Assembly: GCA_013426805.1 (NCBI GenBank)
Contig: JACDZG010000007.1
Location: 40,278 to 104,277 of the forward strand
Source: Chromatiaceae bacterium
GTDB lineage: Bacteria; Pseudomonadota; Gammaproteobacteria; Chromatiales; Chromatiaceae
Length of the DNA: 64,000 nucleotides
Reading direction: 5' to 3'
Shown here: positions 28,520 through 37,534 of the stretch, in pieces
Layout: every line of letters begins with the position of its first letter
Position numbering within the stretch: the first letter of the stretch is position 1
The notes under the pieces: model-generated
The model's input: only the letters and a program-made list of their open reading frames with translations
What the model was told of the DNA's origin: nothing
The model's database searches: none
Made by a program: the position numbers and the translations under genes

Positions 28520-29392
28520 TCACCCGCGACTCAGGGCCTCGTAGATGGCCGAATAGTCCTGGTCACCAAGACCAAGATCCTGGGCACGGATGCAGGCCGC
28601 CTCAATGGCGCCGGACAGGGCAGTATCCAGCCCGAGCGGCGCGGCCGCCTGCCGGAATAGGCAAACGTCTTTCAACAGGTGTTTGAGCGGGAAGTTGGCG
28701 GTCCCGTAGTCATGGCTCAGGTATTTATCGAGCTTCTTGTCGAAGGTCTGCGCATAGAGCGCGCTACCGCGCAGCAGGGTCATGAACTGATCGACGTCGA
28801 TCCCCTGGGCGCGCACCAGACCCAGGCTCAGCGCGAAAGTGGCGGTGAGCCCGGCAATCAACTGGTTCAGCGCCAGCTTGAGCGCCGCCGCCTGACCGAC
28901 GGCGCCGATCCGTTGCGGCTGCGCGCCCAGCCGCTCCAGCACCGGACGGCACTGCGTGAACCGTGTCTCATCGCCGCCGACCATGATGATCAACCGACCG
29001 TCCCGGGCTTCACTCAGGCTGCCCAGGACCGGGGCCTCCAGGTAGCGGCCACCCAGGGCATCCAGCCGGGTGGCGAGTGCGCGACTCTCCTCCGGGCCGA
29101 TGGTGCCCATCTGCACGATGAGCCGCCCGTGCAACGCCGCGGCGGCGGGCGGGGCAAGCAGAGTTGCCTCGATGGCCGCGGCATCGCTGAGCACCAGCAG
29201 CACCAGATCCGCGGCGCCGATGGCCGTCGCGGCATCCGCCGCCACCGCCAGCCCGGCGGCGGCCGCGGCCTGCGACCGCTCGGCACCACGATTCCAGCCG
29301 GTGACCGCGACCCCCTGCGCATGCAGGCGCAAGGCGATCGCGGTGCCCATCAAACCCAAGCCGAGTACGGCGGTCGTTGGCAGCAACTCCAT
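28520..29392 (-). CDS. NAD(P)-dependent oxidoreductase, beta-hydroxyacid dehydrogenase family
   Basis: A 290-residue 3-hydroxyisobutyrate/tartronate-semialdehyde reductase-type dehydrogenase. The Rossmann motif GLGLMGTAIALRL is at residues 11-23, the substrate motif EAPVLGSLSEARDG near 118-131, and the catalytic lysine in ALKLALNQLIAG near 180. The exact substrate (tartronate semialdehyde, succinic semialdehyde or another short beta-hydroxyacid) cannot be told from sequence. It is upstream of the secreted unknown protein and downstream of aroE on the same strand. Confidence 0.88.
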   Translation of the reverse strand: MELLPTTAVLGLGLMGTAIALRLHAQGVAVTGWNRGAERSQAAAAAGLAVAADAATAIGAADLVLLVLSDAAAIEATLLAPPAAAALHGRLIVQMGTIGPEESRALATRLDALGGRYLEAPVLGSLSEARDGRLIIMVGGDETRFTQCRPVLERLGAQPQRIGAVGQAAALKLALNQLIAGLTATFALSLGLVRAQGIDVDQFMTLLRGSALYAQTFDKKLDKYLSHDYGTANFPLKHLLKDVCLFRQAAAPLGLDTALSGAIEAACIRAQDLGLGDQDYSAIYEALSRG

Positions 29393-29465
29393 ACATTTCG
29401 ATCCTAAGTTGACGTTGATTCGTTGAGGCGTTGTCAGTGTCGTCCCGTCCTGCCGCCCGCGGGGA

Positions 29466-30329
29466 TCACCCCTGGCGCTCGCCTGCGCCGTGCCTCAGCA
29501 GGTCGATCACCGGCGCCGTTTCCGGCCGTATCCCCCGCCACAGATAAAACGACTCGGCGGCTTGTTCCACCAGCATCCCAAGCCCATCGATGGCCCGCGC
29601 CGCCCCCTGGGCCAGACCCCAGCGGCAGAAGGGCGTCGGAGTATCCGCATAGACCATGTCATAGGTCCAGGCGCCGGGCGCCAGCACCGACGGCGCGATG
29701 GCCGGCACCGCGCCGGTCAGTCCGGTCGAGGTGGCGTTGATGATCAGATCGAAGCCTGTCGGGCCACTGTCCGCGCCGCCGAGGTCCGCAAGACCACAAG
29801 CACGCACCGCGGCGCCGCCGGACTCGAGGTCGGCGACCGCGGCAACCAGTGCGGCGGCCTTGTCCAGGGTGCGGTTGGCGATCACCAGTTCCGCCGGCCC
29901 GCTCTCCAGCAGCGGGCGCAGCACGCCCCGGGCCGCACCGCCGGCCCCGAGCAGCAGCACCCGCCGCCCGGCAAAGTCGAAGCCGTGATTGCCGGTCAGG
30001 TCCCTGACCAGCCCAACGCCATCGGTGTTGTCGCCGCGCAGACCGCGACCCGGCAGTCGGATCAGCGTGTTGACGGCCCCCGCGGTCGCGGCCCGCGGGC
30101 TGTGCTCATCGACCAACCGCCAGGCCGGTTCCTTGAACGGCACCGTCACGTTCAATCCCTGCCCACCATCGCCGAAGAAACACCTGACGGTGTCGGCGAA
30201 CGCGTCCGGCGCACTCAAGATCCGGGTGTACTCCAAATCCTGTCCGGTCTGCCGGGCGAAGGCCGCATGGATCAGCGGCGACTTGCTGTGGGCGATCGGA
30301 TAACCGATCACGGCATAGCGGTCTGTCAT
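29466..30329 (-). CDS. aroE: Shikimate dehydrogenase
   Basis: A 287-residue NADP-dependent enzyme reducing 3-dehydroshikimate to shikimate in aromatic amino acid synthesis. Visible motifs are [20 protein letters not shown] (shikimate binding), [12 protein letters not shown] with the catalytic Lys, [10 protein letters not shown] with the catalytic Asp, and the NADP motif [13 protein letters not shown]. It ends with the usual [15 protein letters not shown] segment. It is 13 bp downstream of hemB on the same strand. Confidence 0.95.
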   Translation of the reverse strand: MTDRYAVIGYPIAHSKSPLIHAAFARQTGQDLEYTRILSAPDAFADTVRCFFGDGGQGLNVTVPFKEPAWRLVDEHSPRAATAGAVNTLIRLPGRGLRGDNTDGVGLVRDLTGNHGFDFAGRRVLLLGAGGAARGVLRPLLESGPAELVIANRTLDKAAALVAAVADLESGGAAVRACGLADLGGADSGPTGFDLIINATSTGLTGAVPAIAPSVLAPGAWTYDMVYADTPTPFCRWGLAQGAARAIDGLGMLVEQAAESFYLWRGIRPETAPVIDLLRHGAGERQG

Positions 30330-30342
30330 GGTGCGCTTGGGC

Positions 30343-31416
<1,074 letters not shown>

Positions 31417-31551
31417 CTAGACGACAGCCTGGGTCCAAGCGGGTTCGTGATTCCCGGCGACAACGGCAACCACCATCCACGCTCGATCGCGGCATGTTGT
31501 CGAATGGGCCGCGCGCGGCGCAACCCGTCCGCGCCGGGAGAAAACGACCCG

Positions 31552-31579
31552 CCGACAGCCCCAGTCTTACTGATACAAT
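31552..31579 (+). promoter_or_regulatory. Candidate sigma-70 promoter upstream of the thioredoxin gene
   Basis: A -10-like TACAAT at 31574-31579 and a weak -35-like CCGACA at 31552-31557, separated by 16 bp, lie about 34 bp upstream of the thioredoxin ATG in the divergent gap with hemB. The match is partial and unproven. Confidence 0.35.
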
Positions 31580-31612
31580 CGGCGGTCAGTTGGTTACAGT
31601 CCGCGAACACGC

Positions 31613-32002
31613 ATGTTGCTTCAATCAGATACCAATCCCCCGATCTTCGACACCGACCTGACCCAATTTCAGTCCGCGGTTATCGAAGCGTCCCACCGGC
31701 ACCCGATCCTGGTCGATTTCTGGGCTGATTGGTGCACGCCCTGCCATGCCCTGTCGCCCCACCTGGAGCGGATCGTCAAGGAACTGGACGGCGCCATCCG
31801 GCTGGCTAAACTGGAGGTCGACGAAGGCGAGAATATGCGTCTTGCCGGCCGCTATTCACTGCGCGGCTTCCCAACCGTGATCCTGTTCCACAACGGCGAG
31901 GAACGCGGACGTTTCAGCGGAGCGCGCTCCACCCATCAGATCCGGGACTGGCTGCGCGAACACCTGACGGCCCCGACGGACAGCAATGGTCACCCGGGCT
32001 GA
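31613..32002 (+). CDS. Thioredoxin-fold protein with WCTPC active site
   Basis: A 129-residue thioredoxin. The active site is WADWCTPCHAL around residues 43-53, a Cys-Thr-Pro-Cys variant of the usual CGPC, and the cis-proline loop is GFPTVILF. It is soluble, with no signal peptide. The N-terminal 20 residues before the fold resemble the thioredoxin-like proteins TrxC/YbbN more than classical TrxA, but no tetratricopeptide tail is present. It precedes a cNMP-binding protein by 50 bp on the same strand. Confidence 0.88.
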   Translation: MLLQSDTNPPIFDTDLTQFQSAVIEASHRHPILVDFWADWCTPCHALSPHLERIVKELDGAIRLAKLEVDEGENMRLAGRYSLRGFPTVILFHNGEERGRFSGARSTHQIRDWLREHLTAPTDSNGHPG

Positions 32003-32052
32003 ACGTCGGCCGCGCGGCTTTTCAGCAGCGCCGGTCTGACCAGGAGACACTG

Positions 32053-32607
32053 ATGCCGAGCAACGCCGCGCCGCCCGGTTCAAGCCCAGCGGCTCCGAAC
32101 CTGCCGGATGAACTGGCCCTGCTGCGCGACATGCCCATCTTCGGCGCCGTCCCTAACCGGGCACTGGACTACCTGAATACGCGGGCCGAGCGGGTGATCA
32201 CGCCGGCCGGACACTGGTTTTTCTGTCAGGGAGATCGCGGCGAGACCATGTACGTGCTGCGCTCGGGCCGCGTGGAGGTCCACCGCACCCTTGGCGAACG
32301 GGTGGAGGTCATCGGTCGACTGGGGCCTGGCGATTGCTTTGGCGAGATGGCCTTGATCGACCTCTACCCGCGCAGCGCCGGCGTGCGTGCGGCCGAGGAC
32401 TGTCTCGCGCTGGGGATCGGCAACGCCCTGCTCTATCAACTCTACGCGGCCGATCCTGAATCATTCACCCTGATCATGATGAATCTGGCGCGGGAACTCA
32501 GTCGCCGCCTGCGCCAGACCGAAGCCCTGCTGTTCCGCCAACGCGGCTCCGCCGGGCACACCGACCGGCATGTTGCCGCGGCGTCCTGCGAAACTCCCTA
32601 CGTCTGA
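32053..32607 (+). CDS. Cyclic nucleotide-binding domain protein
   Basis: A 184-residue protein with one cNMP-binding (CAP-like) beta-barrel domain from about residue 25 to 145: FFCQGDRGETMYVLRSGRVEV and the phosphate-binding cassette GDCFGEMALIDLYPRSAGVRA. There is no helix-turn-helix after it, only a helical segment (LARELSRRLRQTEALLFRQ), so it is not a CRP-type regulator by itself. It may act as a stand-alone sensor subunit. It is probably cotranscribed with the thioredoxin gene. Confidence 0.85.
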   Translation: MPSNAAPPGSSPAAPNLPDELALLRDMPIFGAVPNRALDYLNTRAERVITPAGHWFFCQGDRGETMYVLRSGRVEVHRTLGERVEVIGRLGPGDCFGEMALIDLYPRSAGVRAAEDCLALGIGNALLYQLYAADPESFTLIMMNLARELSRRLRQTEALLFRQRGSAGHTDRHVAAASCETPYV

Positions 32608-32615
32608 GTACCGCC

Positions 32616-33431
32616 TCAGTTCACACCATTTTCCTCGGCCGCATGCGGCTCCCCGCGCAGATGCACCGGATCCAGCGCCCCCGCGCGCCGCTTGCGCACC
32701 TGGATGTTGAGCATCTCCACCGCCACTGAGAAGGCCATCGCGAAATAAATGTAGCCCTTGGGGATGTGCTGGCCCACACCCTCGGCGATCAGCACCACAC
32801 CCACCAGGATAAGGAAGCTCAAAGCCAGCATCTTGATGCTGGGATGGGCCTCGACGAAATCGCCGATGGTCTTGGCGGCCAACATCATGACCCCGACCGC
32901 AATGATGATGGCGATCACCATGACCGGCACATGCTGCGCCATCCCGACAGCGGTGATCACCGAGTCCAGCGAGAACACGATGTCGATGATGGCGATCTGG
33001 GCGAGCACCATCCAGTAACGGGAGGGAGCGTGCACCTCGGCGGTGTGCTCGTCCCCCTCGAGACTGTCGAAAATCTCATCGGCACTTTTCCATAAGAGGA
33101 ACAGGCCGCCGAAGACCAGGATCAGGTCACGCCCGGAGACGGCCAGGGCATCGCGCAGGTGCGCGTCCTGCAGGGTCGCGGCAAACTCGGGCATGATGGT
33201 GAACATGGGCTCGGTGAGGCGCATCATCCAGGCGAGGGACAGCAGCAGCGCGATGCGGGTGATCATCGCCAGCGCCAGCCCCTGGATGCGTGCCCGGTTA
33301 CGCTGCACCGCCGGCAGGCGACCCACCAGGATCGACAGGAAGATGATGTTGTCGATCCCCAGGACGATCTCTAGCGCGGTCAGGACGACCAACGAAATCC
33401 AGGCCTCGGGGCTCGCGATCCATTCGAACAT
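32616..33431 (-). CDS. TerC family integral membrane protein
   Basis: A 271-residue TerC/Alx family membrane protein with about seven membrane segments. The conserved acidic membrane motifs are ALEIVLGIDNIIFLSIL in the first helix and IVFSLDSVITAVGM in the middle. Members are linked to manganese export, tellurite resistance and pH response. The cytoplasmic loop (DSLEGDEHTAEVHAPS) and C-terminal basic tail are as expected. It converges with the cNMP-binding gene. Confidence 0.9.
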   Translation of the reverse strand: MFEWIASPEAWISLVVLTALEIVLGIDNIIFLSILVGRLPAVQRNRARIQGLALAMITRIALLLSLAWMMRLTEPMFTIMPEFAATLQDAHLRDALAVSGRDLILVFGGLFLLWKSADEIFDSLEGDEHTAEVHAPSRYWMVLAQIAIIDIVFSLDSVITAVGMAQHVPVMVIAIIIAVGVMMLAAKTIGDFVEAHPSIKMLALSFLILVGVVLIAEGVGQHIPKGYIYFAMAFSVAVEMLNIQVRKRRAGALDPVHLRGEPHAAEENGVN

Positions 33432-33592
33432 GCGGTATGCCTCTGTGTGCCCGACTCAAGCGATGCAGCGGCGCATTGAGCGGATCAGTGGTTGCGGAAT
33501 GCGCGCCCCGACGATTGCCGGGGTTGACGGAAATCGCCTGACGTCGGCGCCGTGATCGAGACCACGGCCGCCCAACGGCTGGGATCGCTGGA

Positions 33593-34063
33593 TCAGGCGC
33601 CCCGGCCCTGCACCAGCGAGCGGATCCGTTCGGGGTTCGGCAGACCGCGCATCGCCAATTCGGGTTGATCACCGGTGGTGAAAATCGTCAGATCACCGAT
33701 GTCGAGCAGGCGCTGCGTCAGGCTCTGGTTGACTTGCAGAGTACGCACCGAGTCCAGACTGACCTCGGTATAGTGTTTGTCGAAGAGGCCGCGCACCCGC
33801 GACAAACGGTCATCCGTAATCGTGAGCCGATCGAAACGGGCCGGGACATACCAGGAGAACAGGACCAGACCGCCGATCGCGAACAGCGCGACGCCGAGAT
33901 ACTGTGCGCTCTGTCCGGACAGCGGGGCCCCAATCAGCGGCGCGAGTCGCTCACCGAACCCGGTGAGTACGACCCCGGCCACCATGACCAGCGCCGTGAT
34001 CACGGTGGCAAAAGGGCGCATCCGGAAGCTCGCGGGGTGTGCCTCATAACGGACTTCGGACAT
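33593..34063 (-). CDS. PH domain (bPH2/YdbT-like) membrane protein
   Basis: A 156-residue protein with two hydrophobic segments (TVITALVMVAGVVLTGF and YLGVALFAIGGLVLFSWYV) followed by a bacterial PH domain (FDRLTITDDRLSRVRGLFDK, then VSLDSVRTLQVNQSLTQRLL, then GDLTIFTTG). The function of these proteins is poorly known. The ATG at 34063 was chosen because it gives the usual short N-terminus (MSEVRYEAHPASFRMRP). Confidence 0.85.
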   Translation of the reverse strand: MSEVRYEAHPASFRMRPFATVITALVMVAGVVLTGFGERLAPLIGAPLSGQSAQYLGVALFAIGGLVLFSWYVPARFDRLTITDDRLSRVRGLFDKHYTEVSLDSVRTLQVNQSLTQRLLDIGDLTIFTTGDQPELAMRGLPNPERIRSLVQGRGA

Positions 34064-34265
34064 CTGAAACTCCCGAGACCTGTGCAAAAAACGTGTAACT
34101 GATTGAAAGTAAATAATGTCACGTCGATTGGCCCGCGCTGACGGCAGCGCGGCCCGAACCGGGGCGGATACTAGCAGCAAGCGTCGACAGGGTGAAGTGC
34201 CGCGCGCCTCGGCAGCTATAATATCGGGTCAAGCAACCGCGCCGCGCGCACCGCCCAACGAAGGC

Positions 34266-35228
34266 TCACCCCCGTTGCGTGAGGTCGGCCGCGCCGGCGC
34301 GTCGCGCCCGCCGGAAGTCCTCCTCCAGCATCTCGTGCACCGCGGCGGCCAGGCCCCGATCCACCACGATCGCGGTGATCTCGAAGTTGAGCCGCAGCGA
34401 ACGGTTGTCGAGATTGGCGCTGCCGATGCTGGATACCGCGTCGTCGACCAGCACGACTTTCTGATGCGTGAAGCCATCCTGGTAGCGATAGATTTGAATA
34501 CCGGTGCGGTCCGCCGCCGCGAGGAACGCGTAGGCTGGAAGCGGTTGCGCCGACCATGGGTGCTGTGGAAGGCCGACACCGCGACCCCGGCGGCGCGCAA
34601 CGGGGCAAGGTAGGCTCGGGGGCAGCCCATGGCTGCCGATCTCATCGTAAAGCAGGTAGACCCGGACCCCGGCAGCGGCCTTGCGCACCAGCAGCGCTTG
34701 CAGCCGACGGCCCAGATCATCATCCTTGACGATGAAGAACTGGACCAGACAGCAGCGGGCGGCCGACTCGATCGCGGCGAAGATGGCGGCGAAGGTGGCG
34801 TCCCCGTCGACCAGCAGCGTCGGCACATTGCCGCTGGTGAAGGGTGTACCGCCGAGTTGCGCCAGAACATCCAACTCCGCGGCGCGTTCGGCGGGGAGTT
34901 CGGCCCGCACCGACTCCAGTGTCCGCCGCACACCGGCGACCCGCTGATCCGCCCCGGCCAGGGTCAGCGCACACAGCGGGTCCAGGTAGCCCTGAAAGCG
35001 GTCGCGGCCGAAGCTCCAGTACAGCGGCAGGGCCAGGTAGGGAAAGGTCACCAGGGACACCGCCCAGGCGATGGCGCCCTGCGGCGTTCGCACCCCGGCC
35101 ACCGCGTGAATCGCGGACAAGATCCCCAGCGTATGGATCAGGAGCAGCGCGCTGCCGGCAGCCAGGATAACATCGTGCTCCAACAAGAAACGCCTCGCCT
35201 GCCGCACTGCGCAGGCGGCATTGACCAT
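34266..35228 (-). pseudogene. Cardiolipin synthase (phospholipase D family), decayed
   Basis: The frame begins like a bacterial cardiolipin synthase: two N-terminal membrane segments (VILAAGSALLLIHTLGIL; IAWAVSLVTFPYLALPLYW) and a PLD-fold domain. At a run of five G on the plus strand (34618-34622) the frame shifts: the expected RAYLAPLRAAGVAV and FHSTHGRRNRFQ continue in a second frame. Near 34533 the sequence jumps to the second half of the enzyme (IQIYRYQDGFTHQKVVLVDD, LDNRSLRLNFEIT). The first catalytic HxKxxxxD motif and roughly 170 residues are missing; only the second remains. It is therefore a frameshifted and internally deleted gene. Confidence 0.8.
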
Positions 35229-35242
35229 CGGTGACCCGAATT

Positions 35243-36043
35243 ATGCACAACCACAGCCCGACGATCCGCTTGGTCTTTCATCTGACCCTGGCCTGGCTCG
35301 TCCTGATCGGGTGTTCGGGCGGTGCCGCGGCAACCGCCGAACCGGCCGCCGCCCCGCGGGTCGTTGGATCAGTGGACGCGGTCCCGGCAGCGGCAGCCCC
35401 GGCCGAGCCGCTCGCCCGCCGCGTCACACAGGACATCAAACACGAGATCGCCGAGGTCCAGCCTTGGCTCGACCGCTACGGCTACGGCGCAGTCGCCTTG
35501 GCCGTGGGTCTGGAGGGGGTCGGCATCCCGACGCCTGGCCAAACCCTGCTGATGGCCGCCGCCGCCGACGCGGCGACCACCCACAAATTGCAGATCGGCT
35601 GGCTGCTGGCGGCGGCTTTCCTGGCGGCCACGGTCGGCAACACCCTCGGCTACCTGATCGGACGCTGGGGCGGGCGCGCCTTGTTGCGCCGGTTGCGCGT
35701 GAGCGACCGGCAGCTGGAACGGGTGGAGGCGGGTTTCGCCCGCTGGGGCGGCTGGCTGATCGTCCTGGCCCGGTTCTTCGACGGACCACGCCAGTTGAAC
35801 GGCATCGCCGCGGGTATTCTGGAAATGCCCTGGCCGCGCTTCGCGCTGTTCAACGCACTGGGCGCCGCCCTGTGGACGGGCACCTGGGCCCTCGGGATTT
35901 TCTATCTGGACGAAAACCTGCACGCCATACTCGTGGTCATTCGTCAGCTCAATCCGTGGGTGCTTGGGGCAACCCTGGTCGTCACGGCCGGTCTGATCGT
36001 CCTGTTGTGGCGATGGTATCGCGGCTTGGCAGCAAAAACCTGA
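35243..36043 (+). CDS. DedA family membrane protein
   Basis: A 266-residue DedA/SNARE-associated protein with a long N-terminal region. The signal-like stretch ends in LIGC, a possible lipobox. The DedA core shows GLEGVGIPTPGQTLL, GNTLGYLIGRWGG, RFFDGPRQLNGIAAGILEM and a final membrane helix. DedA proteins are linked to undecaprenyl phosphate or lipid flipping and membrane potential. ATG 35243 was preferred; a GTG four codons upstream is possible. It is divergent from the cardiolipin synthase pseudogene with only about 14 bp between. Confidence 0.88.
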   Translation: MHNHSPTIRLVFHLTLAWLVLIGCSGGAAATAEPAAAPRVVGSVDAVPAAAAPAEPLARRVTQDIKHEIAEVQPWLDRYGYGAVALAVGLEGVGIPTPGQTLLMAAAADAATTHKLQIGWLLAAAFLAATVGNTLGYLIGRWGGRALLRRLRVSDRQLERVEAGFARWGGWLIVLARFFDGPRQLNGIAAGILEMPWPRFALFNALGAALWTGTWALGIFYLDENLHAILVVIRQLNPWVLGATLVVTAGLIVLLWRWYRGLAAKT

Positions 36044-36247
36044 GGCGATAACACCGCTCTATCAAACCATCGAAAATTGCGATGGAGTTAATTGGTCCCC
36101 GCCCTAGCCGCCGTGCGGTTGCGCAGGTATCTTAGCGACTTCCGATATTCGGACCCGGCAAGGTCCGATACACCCCCGAACGACCGCCCGCACCACGCGC
36201 CGCTACCGTCGTTCCCCTGCCCTGTCCGCGAAGACGGAGGAAGTTCC

Positions 36248-37531
36248 ATGACGGCAGTTGTCGCAACCAACGAGACCATCCTGGTGGTCGGCGGTGGCAT
36301 CAGCGGGATGACCGCTGCGCTCGAAGCCGCCGAGACCGGGAAACGCGTCGTCTTGGTCGAGAAACGTCCCTACCTGGGCGGCCGCGTCTCCCAGCTCTAC
36401 AAGTATTTCCCCAAGCTCTGTTTTCCAACCTGCGGGCTGGAAATCAATCAGCGCCGCGCCAAGCAGAACCCCAACCTGACCATCCTGACCATGGCCGAGG
36501 TCACCGGGCTCGCCGGCGACAAGGGCAACTACCGGGCGACCGTCAAACTCTCCCCCCGTTACGTGAACGCCAACTGTACCGCGTGTGGTGACTGCGCAAC
36601 GGCGGTCACGGCGCAGTTCGACGACGAGTACAACTACGGGCTCGGCAAGCGCAAGGGCGCCTACCTCCCTTACCGCATGGCACACCCGGCGCGCTATGTC
36701 CTGGACCCGGCCATCATCGGCACACCGGACGCCGAGCGGGCCAAAGCCGCCTGCCGCTACGACGCCATCGACCTCGAAATGCAGGAAGAAACCATCGACT
36801 TCCCCTGCGGCGCGGTGATCTGGGCGACCGGCTGGAAGCCTTACGACGCGGCCAAGATCCAGCCCTACGGCTACGACCGCTTCGCCAATGTCATCACCAG
36901 CGTCGAGTTCGAGCGCATGGCCGATCCCACCGGCCCCACCGGCGGCAAGCTGGTGCGCCCCTCCGACGGCAAGGAGGCGAAGCAAGTCGCCTTCATCCAG
37001 TGCGCCGGCTCGCGCGACCGCAACCACCTGCTGCACTGCTCGCGGATCTGCTGCATGGCGAGCTTCAAGCAGTGCACTTACGTGATCGACGCCTTTGGCG
37101 CGGACGCGCGGATCAACGTCTATTACATCGACCTGCGCGCCATCGACCGCTTCGAGGACTTCTATCAGAAAGTCCGCGCCAACCAGAACATCAAGTTCAT
37201 CAAATCCAAACCGGCCTCCATCACGCAGGACAAGGATGGCAGCCCAGTCGTCCACGGCGTGGACACCGAGGGCTACCAGCGGTTCGCCGAACCCCATGAC
37301 CTGGTCGTGCTCGCCATCGGCATGGAGCCCGCCGTGGACCCGGCCAGCTTCCCGGTGCCTATCGTCCTGAACCGCGAGGGCTTCATCGAGGCCGCTAGCG
37401 CCAATGGCGGAGTCTTCGCCGCCGGCGGTGCCGCCGATGCGCTCGATGTCAACCGGGCGGTCCAACATGCCACCGGGGCGGCGCTGCGCGCCATCCAGGT
37501 CGTCAACAGCGTTGCCCGAGCGGAGGTTTAA
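36248..37531 (+). CDS. qmoA: QmoA, HdrA-like flavoprotein
   Basis: A 427-residue FAD protein of the HdrA family, subunit A of the quinone-interacting membrane-bound oxidoreductase (Qmo) complex that exchanges electrons with APS reductase. It shows the FAD motif VVGGGISGMTAALEA, the FPKLCFPTCGLEIN segment with paired cysteines, and IQCAGSRD followed by HCSRICCMASFKQ. The ATG at 36248 follows GGAGGAAG. It begins a four-gene operon with qmoB, hdrC and hdrB, each separated by only a few bases. A 200-bp gap upstream probably contains the promoter. Confidence 0.92.
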   Translation: MTAVVATNETILVVGGGISGMTAALEAAETGKRVVLVEKRPYLGGRVSQLYKYFPKLCFPTCGLEINQRRAKQNPNLTILTMAEVTGLAGDKGNYRATVKLSPRYVNANCTACGDCATAVTAQFDDEYNYGLGKRKGAYLPYRMAHPARYVLDPAIIGTPDAERAKAACRYDAIDLEMQEETIDFPCGAVIWATGWKPYDAAKIQPYGYDRFANVITSVEFERMADPTGPTGGKLVRPSDGKEAKQVAFIQCAGSRDRNHLLHCSRICCMASFKQCTYVIDAFGADARINVYYIDLRAIDRFEDFYQKVRANQNIKFIKSKPASITQDKDGSPVVHGVDTEGYQRFAEPHDLVVLAIGMEPAVDPASFPVPIVLNREGFIEAASANGGVFAAGGAADALDVNRAVQHATGAALRAIQVVNSVARAEV

Positions 37532-37534
37532 GCC

